Assembly: GCA_002348095.1 (NCBI GenBank)
Contig: DDYT01000046.1
Span: 1-12,531 of the forward strand
Reading direction: 5' to 3'
Length of the DNA: 12,531 nucleotides
Origin: Erysipelotrichaceae bacterium UBA2227
GTDB taxonomy: Bacteria; Bacillota_I; Bacilli_A; Erysipelotrichales; Erysipelotrichaceae
Shown here: positions 1 through 6,404 of the stretch, piece by piece
Layout: each line of letters begins with the position of its first letter
Numbering within the stretch: position 1 is the stretch's first letter
Position numbers and translations under genes: made by a program
The notes under the pieces: model-generated
What the model was told of the DNA's origin: nothing
Databases searched by the model: none
The model's input: the letters and a program-made list of their open reading frames with translations, nothing else

Positions 1-2
1 AT

Positions 3-896
3 GAAGGCGCAACCCACAACGGTACTTTGACCGGCAGTGACCCGGAAAATGACGCATTAACGTTCTTCGTTGTTTCCAATCCTGCACACGGCTTGCTGGT
101 CATCAATCCGGATGGAACGTTCTCTTATGTTCATGACGGATCAGAAACCGTATCTGACAGCTTTACATTTAGAGTTTATGACGGCGAATTGTATTCATCT
201 GCCGCAACCGTGACCATTACGATCAATCCGGTCAATGATGCTCCGACTGCTGATGACGACGCATTTACCGTAGATCAAGGCGAATCATATTCCGGTCAGG
301 TAACCGGAAGTGATCCGGAAGATGATGAACTTACATTTATCGTTGTTGTCGGTCCTTTGTACGGGGAACTCGTGCTAAACAGTGACGGAACCTTTACGTA
401 TATCCATGACAACTCCGAAAACTACACAGACAGCTTTACATTTAAAGTCAACGACGGCCTGGCAGATTCCAATATTGCGACCGTTACGATTGAGATCAAC
501 GCAACTTTACCGGCAGAAAATGCTGCTCCGGTTGCCGATGATTTCGATTTTGACGTAGATCAAGGCAAAGAATACAATGGCATGGTCACAGGCAGTGATG
601 AAGATGGCGATGAAATTATCTTTATCTTAGTCAGCGGACCGGCTTACGGCGAATTGATCTTCAACGCAGACGGAACTTTCACGTACATCCATGATAATTC
701 CGAAAATTATGAAGACAGCTTTACATTTAAGGTCAATGACGGTGAAGCAGATTCCGAAATTGCTACCGTCACGATTCTGATCAATGCAACATTGCCGGAT
801 ACTTCGGATAATTCCAACGGTGTTATTGGCATCGGTGCATTGGCACTTGGGTTGATTCTGTTGCTTGCTTCAAGAAAAAAAGAAATTAAAAACTAG
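3..896 (+). CDS. Cell-surface cadherin/Ig-like repeat protein, 5'-truncated, LPxTG-like anchor
   Basis: This is the C-terminal part of an extracellular wall-anchored repeat protein. The open frame runs to the left window edge: codons from base 3 read EGATHNGT just before the first in-frame TTG at 27. That stretch matches the DQGESYSGQ and DQGKEYNGM linkers of later repeats, so the true start lies upstream. It holds about three units of roughly 91-95 residues, each with TGSD plus an acidic stretch, a DGTFxYxHD strand, DSFTFxVxDG and ATVTIxIN. This resembles bacterial cadherin-like/Big_9 repeats, whose acidic TGSDxxxD turns may bind calcium. The C-terminus reads LPDTS, a hydrophobic stretch and then RKK, the layout of a sortase sorting signal but with Ser in place of the usual Gly. 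A terminator follows directly. Adhesion is a guess from the family; the ligand is unknown. Confidence 0.85.
   Translation, partial: EGATHNGTLTGSDPENDALTFFVVSNPAHGLLVINPDGTFSYVHDGSETVSDSFTFRVYDGELYSSAATVTITINPVNDAPTADDDAFTVDQGESYSGQVTGSDPEDDELTFIVVVGPLYGELVLNSDGTFTYIHDNSENYTDSFTFKVNDGLADSNIATVTIEINATLPAENAAPVADDFDFDVDQGKEYNGMVTGSDEDGDEIIFILVSGPAYGELIFNADGTFTYIHDNSENYEDSFTFKVNDGEADSEIATVTILINATLPDTSDNSNGVIGIGALALGLILLLASRKKEIKN
30..800 (+). repeat. Tandem protein-coding repeats (about 2.7 units of 273-285 bp)
   Basis: Three in-frame units begin at the TGSD motif, at about 30, 303 and 588; the last is cut short by the sorting signal. Units two and three are much closer to each other (both with YIHDNSENY, SFTFKVNDG and INATLP) than to unit one. 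This suggests a recent duplication or gene conversion at the anchor-proximal end. Copy number upstream of the window is unknown. Confidence 0.85.
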
Positions 897-915
897 CATT
901 CAGATAGCAGATACT

Positions 916-943
916 GGCGGAATCGATGATTCCGCCTTTTTTT
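916..943 (+). terminator. Intrinsic terminator after the surface protein
   Basis: A perfect 9-bp stem, GGCGGAATC (916-924) with GATTCCGCC (928-936), has a GAT loop and is followed by seven T. It lies 20 bases after the surface-protein stop and separates that gene from the comG operon. Confidence 0.93.
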
Positions 944-991
944 ATTTCTAGGAAAGTCGGAGAACTCCGTTAATTAAGTAGTGGTGATACG

Positions 992-1843
992 ATGGAAAAG
1001 CAACTAGAACCTCTGCTTATAGCAGCAATTGCCAAACGGTCAACAGATATTCATATACAAATTGATGATCATCGGTCATCGGTCATGTTTCGGTCACTGA
1101 AAGGATTGATCGATTATCCGGTTTCTTCTGATCTGGCTGATTTATATGAATTTTGTAAGTATAAAGCAAATCTCGATCTTTCAATGAACATGATACCCCA
1201 GACAGGCAGTTTTGAATTTGTCATAAGAAAACACAAATATCATTTAAGATTTTCCGCTATCGAAACATATTACTCCAGAAGCGGCGTTTTGAGAATACTG
1301 AACCTTCACAAAGCAGACAGAATCAGAGACCTGACATCACAGGATGTTGATGCTGAATTTGAAAAGCTCTCTATGTTTCAATACGGACTGATTTTATTCA
1401 GCGGTTCAACCGGAAGCGGGAAAAGCACGACGATGTTTACGTGGCTGAAATCACTGATTCACCGGCGTATTTATACCATTGAGGATCCGATTGAGCAGAT
1501 ATTTGAGAAATTCATGCAGGTACAAGTAAACGGCAGACAAGGTTTATCATTTGACGAAGCTGTTTTTCAGCTTTTGCGCCACGATCCGGACATCATAGTG
1601 ATTGGCGAAATCCGTGGGTCGCTTGAAGCAAAAGCAGCTATCCGATCGGCTTACAGCGGTCATTTGGTCGTTGCTACGATTCACAGTGCAACTACCCGGC
1701 TTACGATTCAAAGACTTATGGATTTCGGAGTATCAGAAAGTGATATCAGTCAGGTTTTATGTGCGGTCGTGCATCAGCAGCTTTGTGTCTCCAGCGATAA
1801 GAAGGGAAGGGGTGCACTGTTTGATTTTGCCTTTCACAAATAA
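992..1843 (+). CDS. comGA: ComGA, competence pseudopilus assembly ATPase (GspE/PilB family)
   Basis: This cytoplasmic hexameric secretion ATPase powers assembly of the DNA-uptake pseudopilus. In the 283 residues I see Walker A GSTGSGKST at 138-146, an Asp box (YTIEDPIE, 161-168), Walker B ending in GEIR (198-208) and a His box (ATIHS, 228-232). The N-terminal SxDIHI segment near residue 17 is typical of the family N-domain. At 283 aa it is somewhat shorter than Bacillus ComGA (about 356), like other compact Gram-positive versions. The ATG at 992 follows GTGGTGAT at 981-988. It is the first gene of comGA-GG and lies only about 50 bases after the preceding terminator. I could not identify a convincing competence-factor box in that gap. 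Confidence 0.95.
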   Translation: MEKQLEPLLIAAIAKRSTDIHIQIDDHRSSVMFRSLKGLIDYPVSSDLADLYEFCKYKANLDLSMNMIPQTGSFEFVIRKHKYHLRFSAIETYYSRSGVLRILNLHKADRIRDLTSQDVDAEFEKLSMFQYGLILFSGSTGSGKSTTMFTWLKSLIHRRIYTIEDPIEQIFEKFMQVQVNGRQGLSFDEAVFQLLRHDPDIIVIGEIRGSLEAKAAIRSAYSGHLVVATIHSATTRLTIQRLMDFGVSESDISQVLCAVVHQQLCVSSDKKGRGALFDFAFHK

Positions 1844-1844
1844 T

Positions 1845-2771
1845 ATGAATTCAACAGCAAATCAGTCATTGCTGTTAGCACTTTTGGGCAATGGCTGTTC
1901 GTTCGAACAGGCAAGAAAAATACTTAGCATTCAAGAGTACGACCTACAGTCATATGTTGCAAAGGCATTCGGACGCTCAAAAAACATTCATTCGCGAATC
2001 AGGAAATCTTTAAGTGATGAGATATGTCTGAAAATCTGGATGATTCTCAAAAATGGAAGAGATGAAATCAAAAGTCAGTTTTTCAAACGTTGTTTATATC
2101 CATGTTGTTTATGTATGTTTACATTTGTCTCGCTCGTCTTCTTTCGATCGGTTTTTGTTCCAAACATCAAATCTCTGATAGATACAAGTGAATTTTATTT
2201 AAGTTTCTTTTATCTTGATTTGCTTTTGACCGGATTGACACTGATATATTTGTCGATTCTTGTGTCAATCATTACACTCGCAACTGCCCTTAAGAGCCGC
2301 AGCCTGCAGAACTTCACATACTTAAAACTTCATCATCGTTTTCGTAACAATTTTTTGACAGTTTATACCAGCAGGCAGTTCTCTACTCTTCTTTTGGCGT
2401 GTATATCAAATGGTATATCAACACAGACATCACTTGAAGTCATTACTAAATTCAATAATTTGCCATTTGTTGTTTATCTGGCACAGGATTGTATGACCAA
2501 ACTTTCATCGGGCCAGTCTTTTGTACAATCCGTCGTCACTTTGAACACCGATCAGGCTTTTAAAACTTATATTCAATTGGGTTTATACTCAAACCAGGTG
2601 ATTGATCAATTGGATCACTATGTAAAATTCTCAGCTTTGCATATTGAGAAACTGATCAGTTACTTTATCAATGCACTGTATATTTACGTCTACATTCAGT
2701 TTTTCTTATCTGCACTTACACTCTACCGGATTATTCAGATACCGCTGACAATATTGGGAACGAAATTTTAG
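1845..2771 (+). CDS. comGB: ComGB, competence pseudopilus platform protein (GspF/PilC family)
   Basis: This polytopic inner-membrane platform protein is the partner of ComGA. The 308 residues hold an N-terminal cytoplasmic helical half (LLALLGNGCSFEQA, the usual LLxxGxxxxEA pattern), hydrophobic segments near 82-106 and 118-148, a second T2SF-like half (LLLACISNGISTQTSLE), and a last membrane segment near 273-297. The start is uncertain. The ATG at 1845 lies one base after the comGA stop (TAATATG), fitting translational coupling, but has no Shine-Dalgarno sequence. An in-frame TTG at 1821, inside comGA, has AAGGGGTG six bases upstream and would add eight residues. The frame is open much further into comGA, but that part is a shadow of the ATPase. 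Confidence 0.9.
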   Translation: MNSTANQSLLLALLGNGCSFEQARKILSIQEYDLQSYVAKAFGRSKNIHSRIRKSLSDEICLKIWMILKNGRDEIKSQFFKRCLYPCCLCMFTFVSLVFFRSVFVPNIKSLIDTSEFYLSFFYLDLLLTGLTLIYLSILVSIITLATALKSRSLQNFTYLKLHHRFRNNFLTVYTSRQFSTLLLACISNGISTQTSLEVITKFNNLPFVVYLAQDCMTKLSSGQSFVQSVVTLNTDQAFKTYIQLGLYSNQVIDQLDHYVKFSALHIEKLISYFINALYIYVYIQFFLSALTLYRIIQIPLTILGTKF

Positions 2772-2778
2772 GAGGATT

Positions 2779-3072
2779 ATGAAAAACGGATTCACGCTCG
2801 TCGAAATGATGATTGTTATGATGGCCTTGGCGCTTCTTCTGATGCTTACGATTCCAAATGTTACCAAAACCCTCAGTATCATTGAAAATACCGGCTGTAA
2901 ATCACAGTTGAGTTTAATCGATTCGTCCATACTTCAGTTCAAACTTGAGCAGCAGCAATATCCCAAGGATATCAGCGATTTGATTGAACTGGGATATATT
3001 AAAACTGAACATCGTTTCTGCCAAAACGGAAAGGAGATCTTTATTGAAAACCATCAGGCGAAGTTCCGATAA
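2779..3072 (+). CDS. comGC: ComGC, major competence pseudopilin
   Basis: This is the main structural subunit of the competence pseudopilus. The 97-residue protein starts MKNG then FTLVEMM: the prepilin peptidase site lies after Gly4, with Phe+1 and the conserved Glu at mature position 5. A hydrophobic helix follows to about residue 26. Cys40 and Cys81 are the only cysteines; Bacillus ComGC has an intramolecular disulfide, so a similar pair is plausible. A perfect AGGAGG (2770-2775) overlaps the comGB TAG stop and is the strongest ribosome binding site in the operon, which fits high expression of the major pilin. The gene's 3' end overlaps the comGD leader region. Confidence 0.95.
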   Translation: MKNGFTLVEMMIVMMALALLLMLTIPNVTKTLSIIENTGCKSQLSLIDSSILQFKLEQQQYPKDISDLIELGYIKTEHRFCQNGKEIFIENHQAKFR

Positions 3073-3391
3073 GGGTTTTGCACTCATCGAGATAATACTC
3101 GTTTTACTGATATTTTCATTACTTTTACCGGTCGGGTATAACTTCAATACTCAGACAGAAGAAAGCATTGAAAACATGATTATCACCAGTCAGATAAAAG
3201 CCCTGGCTACCCGCTCAGTCGTTATGGTCGATCATTCGATTTGCCCCATGGGTGATTGTTGGTTCAATGCAAAGGGAAATATAAACAGAGCGAAAACCTT
3301 AGTGGTTGATAAGGGAGGACAAAATGTCGAACTGGTGTTTTGGCTCGGTTTTGGGCGTTTTCGGATCAAACAGCGGATTTTTACTCATTGA
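3044..3391 (+). CDS. comGD: ComGD, minor competence pseudopilin
   Basis: Minor pseudopilin of the DNA-uptake pseudopilus, 115 residues. The prepilin cleavage site is DKG then FALIEII after Gly11, with Glu at mature position 5, followed by a hydrophobic helix to about residue 30. The C-terminal LGFGRFRI resembles the ComGD family ending (LGxGR), which supports the frame through its overlap with comGE. I chose the TTG at 3044 because AAGGAGAT (3031-3038) lies five bases upstream and it gives a short basic leader. The frame is open to an ATG at 2984, but that stretch lies inside comGC and lacks such a signal. It overlaps comGC by 29 bases and comGE by 68. Confidence 0.88.
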   Translation: MKTIRRSSDKGFALIEIILVLLIFSLLLPVGYNFNTQTEESIENMIITSQIKALATRSVVMVDHSICPMGDCWFNAKGNINRAKTLVVDKGGQNVELVFWLGFGRFRIKQRIFTH

Positions 3392-3467
3392 AGTCTTTGT
3401 TTCACTGATGATCATTACCATGATGACTTTGCTTATGCATCAGCTGTTGATGCTGTATTGTCAATGA
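3324..3467 (+). CDS. comGE: ComGE-like minimal pseudopilin (47 aa)
   Basis: A very small gene hidden between comGD and comGF. The ATG at 3324 follows GGGAGG (3313-3318) at five-base spacing. The 47-residue product has a leader ending SNSG, then FLLIEVFVSLMIITMM, a class III prepilin motif with Glu at mature position 5 and a hydrophobic helix, and ends LYCQ. Only 29 mature residues exist, so it is little more than the pseudopilin N-terminal helix; ComGE in Bacillus is about 115 residues. The identity rests on position (GD-GE-GF order) and motif. The stop TGA (3465-3467) overlaps the comGF ATG (3464) as ATGA. A truncated remnant is possible, but the intact binding site, motif and coupling favour a working gene. 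Confidence 0.8.
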   Translation: MSNWCFGSVLGVFGSNSGFLLIEVFVSLMIITMMTLLMHQLLMLYCQ

Positions 3468-3850
3468 TCAGGGGATTTGTGTTGATTGAAGCCCTAATCT
3501 TATTGTGGTTTGCGGGGTTTGCGTTTATGACGATGATGTCTTTAAGTTTTCTGCTTTTAAACATGCCCTTAACAGAAAATATTACTCAACTCGATGTTTT
3601 TTATGTGCAGTTTGACCAGTTGGTTACCAAAGGTAAAAACTTTCGCATGGTAAAGGAGGAACTGTGTTTTGAATTGGATACCCGAACCTTTTGTATTTTC
3701 GCAGAGAACAACAGACTTATCAAAAAACCGGGATACGAGATTTTGCTTGATCAGGTCAGCGAATGTAAAATTGAAGCAACTCAAAGTAAAGTTTCGTTCA
3801 CAGGTCGATTCAGACATAAACCGTTTACCATGCTTTTCACACTCCCGTAA
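3464..3850 (+). CDS. comGF: ComGF, minor competence pseudopilin
   Basis: Minor pseudopilin of 128 residues. It starts MIRG then FVLIEALILLW, with cleavage after Gly4, Glu at mature position 5 and a hydrophobic stretch to about residue 33. The C-terminal part contains NNRLIKKPGYEILLDQV, which resembles the ComGF pattern of a Gly-rich turn before xEILLxxV. The ATG at 3464 overlaps the comGE stop (ATGA), suggesting translational coupling; no Shine-Dalgarno sequence is visible. A TTG two codons upstream (3458) is an alternative. The 3' end overlaps the comGG leader region. Confidence 0.85.
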   Translation: MIRGFVLIEALILLWFAGFAFMTMMSLSFLLLNMPLTENITQLDVFYVQFDQLVTKGKNFRMVKEELCFELDTRTFCIFAENNRLIKKPGYEILLDQVSECKIEATQSKVSFTGRFRHKPFTMLFTLP

Positions 3851-4178
3851 CGGCTTTGTGCTGCTTCATGTTCTGCTTTTTTTTCAGTTTTTCGTATGGA
3901 CAGTATCGTACTTTTCAATTTTGAAAGGAATTGAACTGATCCAACGCGAATACTATCATGGTGCCGTTAAGAGAACAGTGACAGAAAAGGAAATCATAAA
4001 GCTGATCAAAACCAACGATCCAGTGCTGACTGAGGGCTCGTTTGTGATTGATGGGCAAATCATTTCAGTTGATTTTAACGGATTATACATCGTATCGATA
4101 TGTGATGACTTTTGCTATCGGATGATTGTCGAGTATGACAGGGCCAGCGAAGTTATCCTGCGGTTGGAATATGAATAA
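3771..4178 (+). CDS. comGG: ComGG-like pseudopilin, last gene of the comG operon
   Basis: By position and motif this is the last comG pseudopilin. The prepilin-like site is SRNG (3843-3854), then FVLLHVLLFFQFF; mature position 5 is His rather than Glu. Bacillus ComGG also lacks that Glu. The mature part is about 107 residues with two cysteines close together (SICDDFC). The start is unsettled: no ATG or GTG precedes the cleavage site within the overlap. The TTG at 3771 gives a 28-residue leader but has no Shine-Dalgarno sequence, the TTG at 3747 is weaker, and an ATA at 3816 would give a more usual leader length. Reinitiation coupled to comGF translation is likely. The body of the frame is much surer than its start. 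Confidence 0.72.
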   Translation: MKQLKVKFRSQVDSDINRLPCFSHSRNGFVLLHVLLFFQFFVWTVSYFSILKGIELIQREYYHGAVKRTVTEKEIIKLIKTNDPVLTEGSFVIDGQIISVDFNGLYIVSICDDFCYRMIVEYDRASEVILRLEYE

Positions 4179-4181
4179 TCG

Positions 4182-4210
4182 TTGAATCATTGCAATATTG
4201 GTTTTATAAT
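4182..4210 (+). promoter_or_regulatory. SigA-type promoter for pepP-efp
   Basis: TTGAAT (4182-4187), a 17-base spacer and TATAAT (4205-4210) lie between the comGG stop and the peptidase start. This gives pepP-efp its own transcript, independent of competence. It also argues against the earlier TTG at 4190 as a start, because that codon lies inside the promoter. Confidence 0.75.
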
Positions 4211-4234
4211 AAACTCATTGAAAGTGGTGAAAAA

Positions 4235-5308
4235 ATGAGTTTAAGAAAAAGCCGATGTTTACAAATTGCTTCCGAGCAACATGCTCAAGCCATGCTGATA
4301 ACTTCAGCACATAACAAATTTTACCTTACCGGTTTTGACGGCACGACTGCAACGGTCCTGCTTACCCAAAATTCTCAGTTTGTCATCGTTGATTTCCGGT
4401 ACTTTGATCAAGCCAAAAAGCAATGCAGTGATTCTGACATTCTTTTGAGTGATGATGTCAATCATACGATCAGTCAGCGGATCAATGATTGCCTGAAAGA
4501 AGAGAATATTTCCCGACTCGGATTTGAAAAGGATCAGCTGACGGTTCAGGAGTATGAGAATTTCGTGAAGGATCTCAATGCTGAACTGGTTGGTGTTAAC
4601 TTGAGTGAACTCAGACTTTATAAATCTGTTGAGGAAATCGAAATCATGCAAAGGGCTGCAGAAATTGCGGATGAAGCCATTGAGTATATCATGGGCGTCA
4701 TCCGTCCGCAAATGAAAGAAACCGAAGTCGAACTTTTGCTTTATAACAAGATCCGTGCTGCCGGAGCCAAATCCTTTTCTTTTAACACAATCGTCGCATC
4801 CGGACATAGAGGAGCGCTGCCTCATGGTGTGGCCAGTGATAAAATCATTGAGGACCATGATTTCGTTACCATCGACTTTGGAGCGATTTACAAAGGATAT
4901 TGTTCAGATCTGACTCGCACTTTTGCCATGAGCAGACAGGCGGATCCGCGGCTGATCGAGATTTATGATATTGTTTTGCGGGCACAAAACGCAGCCATAC
5001 AGGCATGTCGGAGCGGTATGAAAACCAGAGACTTGGATAAAGTCGCCCGAGACATCATTACCCAAGCCGGATATGGTGAATACTTTCAGCACGGAACAGG
5101 GCATGGGTTAGGCATATTGATTCACGAAGCTCCCCGCCTTAATCAGGTGAGCAGTGAAACTCTGCAGGAGGGGATGGTCGTTACGATCGAACCCGGAATC
5201 TATATCCCCGGTTTGGGAGGCGTTCGCATCGAGGATGACGTTCTGATAACCAAAGATGGCTGTATTCGATTGACAAAATCTGACAAGCAGTTAAAATATA
5301 TACGGTAG
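4235..5308 (+). CDS. pepP: Xaa-Pro aminopeptidase, M24 family
   Basis: A cytoplasmic dinuclear-metal aminopeptidase that removes N-terminal residues preceding proline. At 357 residues it is the usual size for the Bacillus YqhT-like group. It has an N-terminal creatinase-like domain (about 1-125) and a C-terminal pita-bread domain. The five metal ligands are visible: Asp214 (TIDFG), Asp225 (SDLTRT), His290 (HGTGHG), Glu319 (TIEPGIY) and Glu333 (RIEDD); His197 (LPHG) is the usual substrate-side His. The ATG at 4235 follows AAGTGGTGA (4222-4230), close to the comGA binding site. The efp gene follows 11 bases downstream, the same pairing as in Bacillus. The peptidase removes Xaa-Pro ends and EF-P relieves proline stalling, a loose functional link only. 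Confidence 0.93.
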   Translation: MSLRKSRCLQIASEQHAQAMLITSAHNKFYLTGFDGTTATVLLTQNSQFVIVDFRYFDQAKKQCSDSDILLSDDVNHTISQRINDCLKEENISRLGFEKDQLTVQEYENFVKDLNAELVGVNLSELRLYKSVEEIEIMQRAAEIADEAIEYIMGVIRPQMKETEVELLLYNKIRAAGAKSFSFNTIVASGHRGALPHGVASDKIIEDHDFVTIDFGAIYKGYCSDLTRTFAMSRQADPRLIEIYDIVLRAQNAAIQACRSGMKTRDLDKVARDIITQAGYGEYFQHGTGHGLGILIHEAPRLNQVSSETLQEGMVVTIEPGIYIPGLGGVRIEDDVLITKDGCIRLTKSDKQLKYIR

Positions 5309-5319
5309 GAGGTGAACGT

Positions 5320-5877
5320 ATGATTTTAGTAAATGATTTACGTCCCGGAATAACGTTTCAATATGAAAATGGCATTTTTGTGGTTATTGATGCATCACAC
5401 AACAAAACGGCTATGCGTCAGATGGTAATCAAAGCCAAAGTAAGAAACCTGCGTACCCAATCCATTGTCGAGATTTCATTCACAGGCGGTGACAAGGTAG
5501 AACCTGCACATATCGATAAGCGGGAAATGCAATATCTGTATGACGCCGGTGAGGCACTGGTATTTATGGATACAGATTCATATGACCAAATCGAAATTCA
5601 GAAAGATAACCTGAAGTGGGAAATGAATTTTCTTAAACCGAATGACAATGTCAACATAACGATGTACGAAGGTGAAATCCTAGGGATAATATTGCCGGAC
5701 AAAGTTGCTCTTCAGATCGTTGAATGCGAACCGGCTGTCAAAGGCGATACGGCGACAAGTGCTTCGAAAAACGCTGTGTTGGAAACCGGACTGCAGATTA
5801 AGGTGCCCTTATTTATCGGGCAGGATGAGATGGTGCTTGTAACGACCGCAGACGGTAAGTATTCGTCAAGGGCTTAA
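5320..5877 (+). CDS. efp: Elongation factor P with atypical loop
   Basis: EF-P binds stalled ribosomes between the P and E sites and speeds peptide bonds at polyproline. It has 185 residues, the normal length, with the N-terminal KOW-like domain (VNDLRPG), the middle domain (MQYLYDAG, about 70-77) and the C-terminal OB domain (GDTAT, VPLF, GKYSSRA). The loop that normally reads KPGKG here reads KTAMR (29-33) inside HNKTAMRQM. An ungapped alignment between the His two residues before it and NLRT after it places Met32 where Escherichia coli Lys34 and Bacillus Lys32 are modified. Activity without lysine modification is therefore implied. GGAGGTGA (5308-5315) gives a strong binding site overlapping the pepP stop. 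A terminator follows. Confidence 0.96.
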   Translation: MILVNDLRPGITFQYENGIFVVIDASHNKTAMRQMVIKAKVRNLRTQSIVEISFTGGDKVEPAHIDKREMQYLYDAGEALVFMDTDSYDQIEIQKDNLKWEMNFLKPNDNVNITMYEGEILGIILPDKVALQIVECEPAVKGDTATSASKNAVLETGLQIKVPLFIGQDEMVLVTTADGKYSSRA

Positions 5878-5884
5878 AATCAGA

Positions 5885-5908
5885 AAGCTGATCGAAAGAT
5901 CAGTTTTT
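5885..5908 (+). terminator. Intrinsic terminator after efp, possibly bidirectional
   Basis: Stem CTGATC (5888-5893) and GATCAG (5898-5903) with a stable GAAA tetraloop, extended by A/T pairs and followed by five T. The reverse strand has T-rich sequence on the other side, and the interrupted minus-strand reading frame ends at 5907. It could therefore serve both convergent units. Confidence 0.85.
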
Positions 5909-6224
5909 ACTTTTTAAGATATTTGTCAAGCCGGGCGATCGTTAAGTCAAGTTGCAGCTTGCCTGCGAAAAGCTGTTTGAATGTTGCGTTTTTGGTTACG
6001 CTTTTATCACGCAGCTGCTAAAGCATTTGGCTGATTAGCTCGGCTTTTAGCAGTAAATCTTCATAGTAGTTCTCATAAAGTTCGAGACGTGATATTACAA
6101 TGCAGAAAAAATCAGGCGAAAGTGCTGAATTGCCTGATTCATTAGTATGACGAGTTTCCGTTTCTGCTTGTGTAATTCTGTTTATGATTTCTTTCTCCGA
6201 AAACAAGCATAACTTAATATACAT
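5907..6224 (-). pseudogene. Unrecognised small reading frame interrupted by an in-frame TAG
   Basis: Read on the minus strand from ATG at 6224, the frame gives 68 residues to a TAG at 6020-6018. It then continues in the same frame for 36 more sense codons to TAA at 5909-5907. Both parts look protein-like: helical and charged, with LELYENYYEDLLLKAELISQML before the TAG and LQLDLTIARLDKYLKK after it. A single CAG-to-TAG change would explain the break. TAG is the normal stop of several genes here, so readthrough is not favoured. No Shine-Dalgarno sequence precedes the ATG, and an in-frame TAA lies directly upstream. I do not recognise the family. Options are a decayed gene, a short functional 68-residue protein, or noncoding sequence; this interval holds no other gene on either strand. 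Confidence 0.4.
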
Positions 6225-6231
6225 TTATATG

Positions 6232-6260
6232 TTTACAAAATAACAAGTCTTGTGTATAAT
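6232..6260 (+). promoter_or_regulatory. SigA-type promoter for the FMN riboswitch-ribU unit
   Basis: TTTACA (6232-6237), a 17-base spacer and a perfect TATAAT (6255-6260). Transcription would start near 6266-6268, a few bases before the riboswitch, as expected for its leader. Confidence 0.85.
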
Positions 6261-6270
6261 AACAACGTAA

Positions 6271-6379
6271 TACTTCAGGGCAGGGTGAAATTCCCGACCG
6301 GCGGTAAACCCCGCGAGCTTTAAAAGGCATGATTCGGTGCAATTCCGAGGGCGACAGTAAAGTCTGGATGAAAGAAGTG
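6271..6379 (+). promoter_or_regulatory. FMN riboswitch (RFN element) aptamer
   Basis: The conserved RFN blocks appear in order: AGGGCAGGGTGAAATTCCCG, ACCGGCGGTA, CCCGCGAGC, GATTCGGTG, AATTCCGAG, CGACAGT, AGTCTGGATG and AAAGAAG. The closing P1 helix pairs about 6271-6276 (TACTTC) with 6374-6379 (GAAGTG). FMN binding is known to favour the downstream terminator and switch off riboflavin transport or synthesis genes. Here it precedes ribU. Confidence 0.96.
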
Positions 6380-6404
6380 ACGCTAATTTTTTTAGCTGTC
6401 TGGC

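Noticed and set aside
944..991. Possible competence promoter before comGA
   Set aside because: I found no TACGAATA-type com box, no clear ComK box pair and no good SigA elements; the CGGA/TCCG palindrome at 958-969 is too small to interpret.
1602..1844. Upstream extension of the comGB frame inside comGA
   Set aside because: It overlaps the Walker B and His-box coding region of ComGA; the peptide has no platform-protein features.
4304..4858. 184-codon minus-strand open frame
   Set aside because: It lies antisense within the well-supported peptidase; a shadow frame with no recognisable motif or binding site.
6225..6262. Divergent minus-strand promoter (TTGTTA, 17 bases, TATTTT) for the interrupted frame
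   Set aside because: The -10 match is poor in AT-rich sequence, and the resulting leader would be almost absent with no Shine-Dalgarno sequence.
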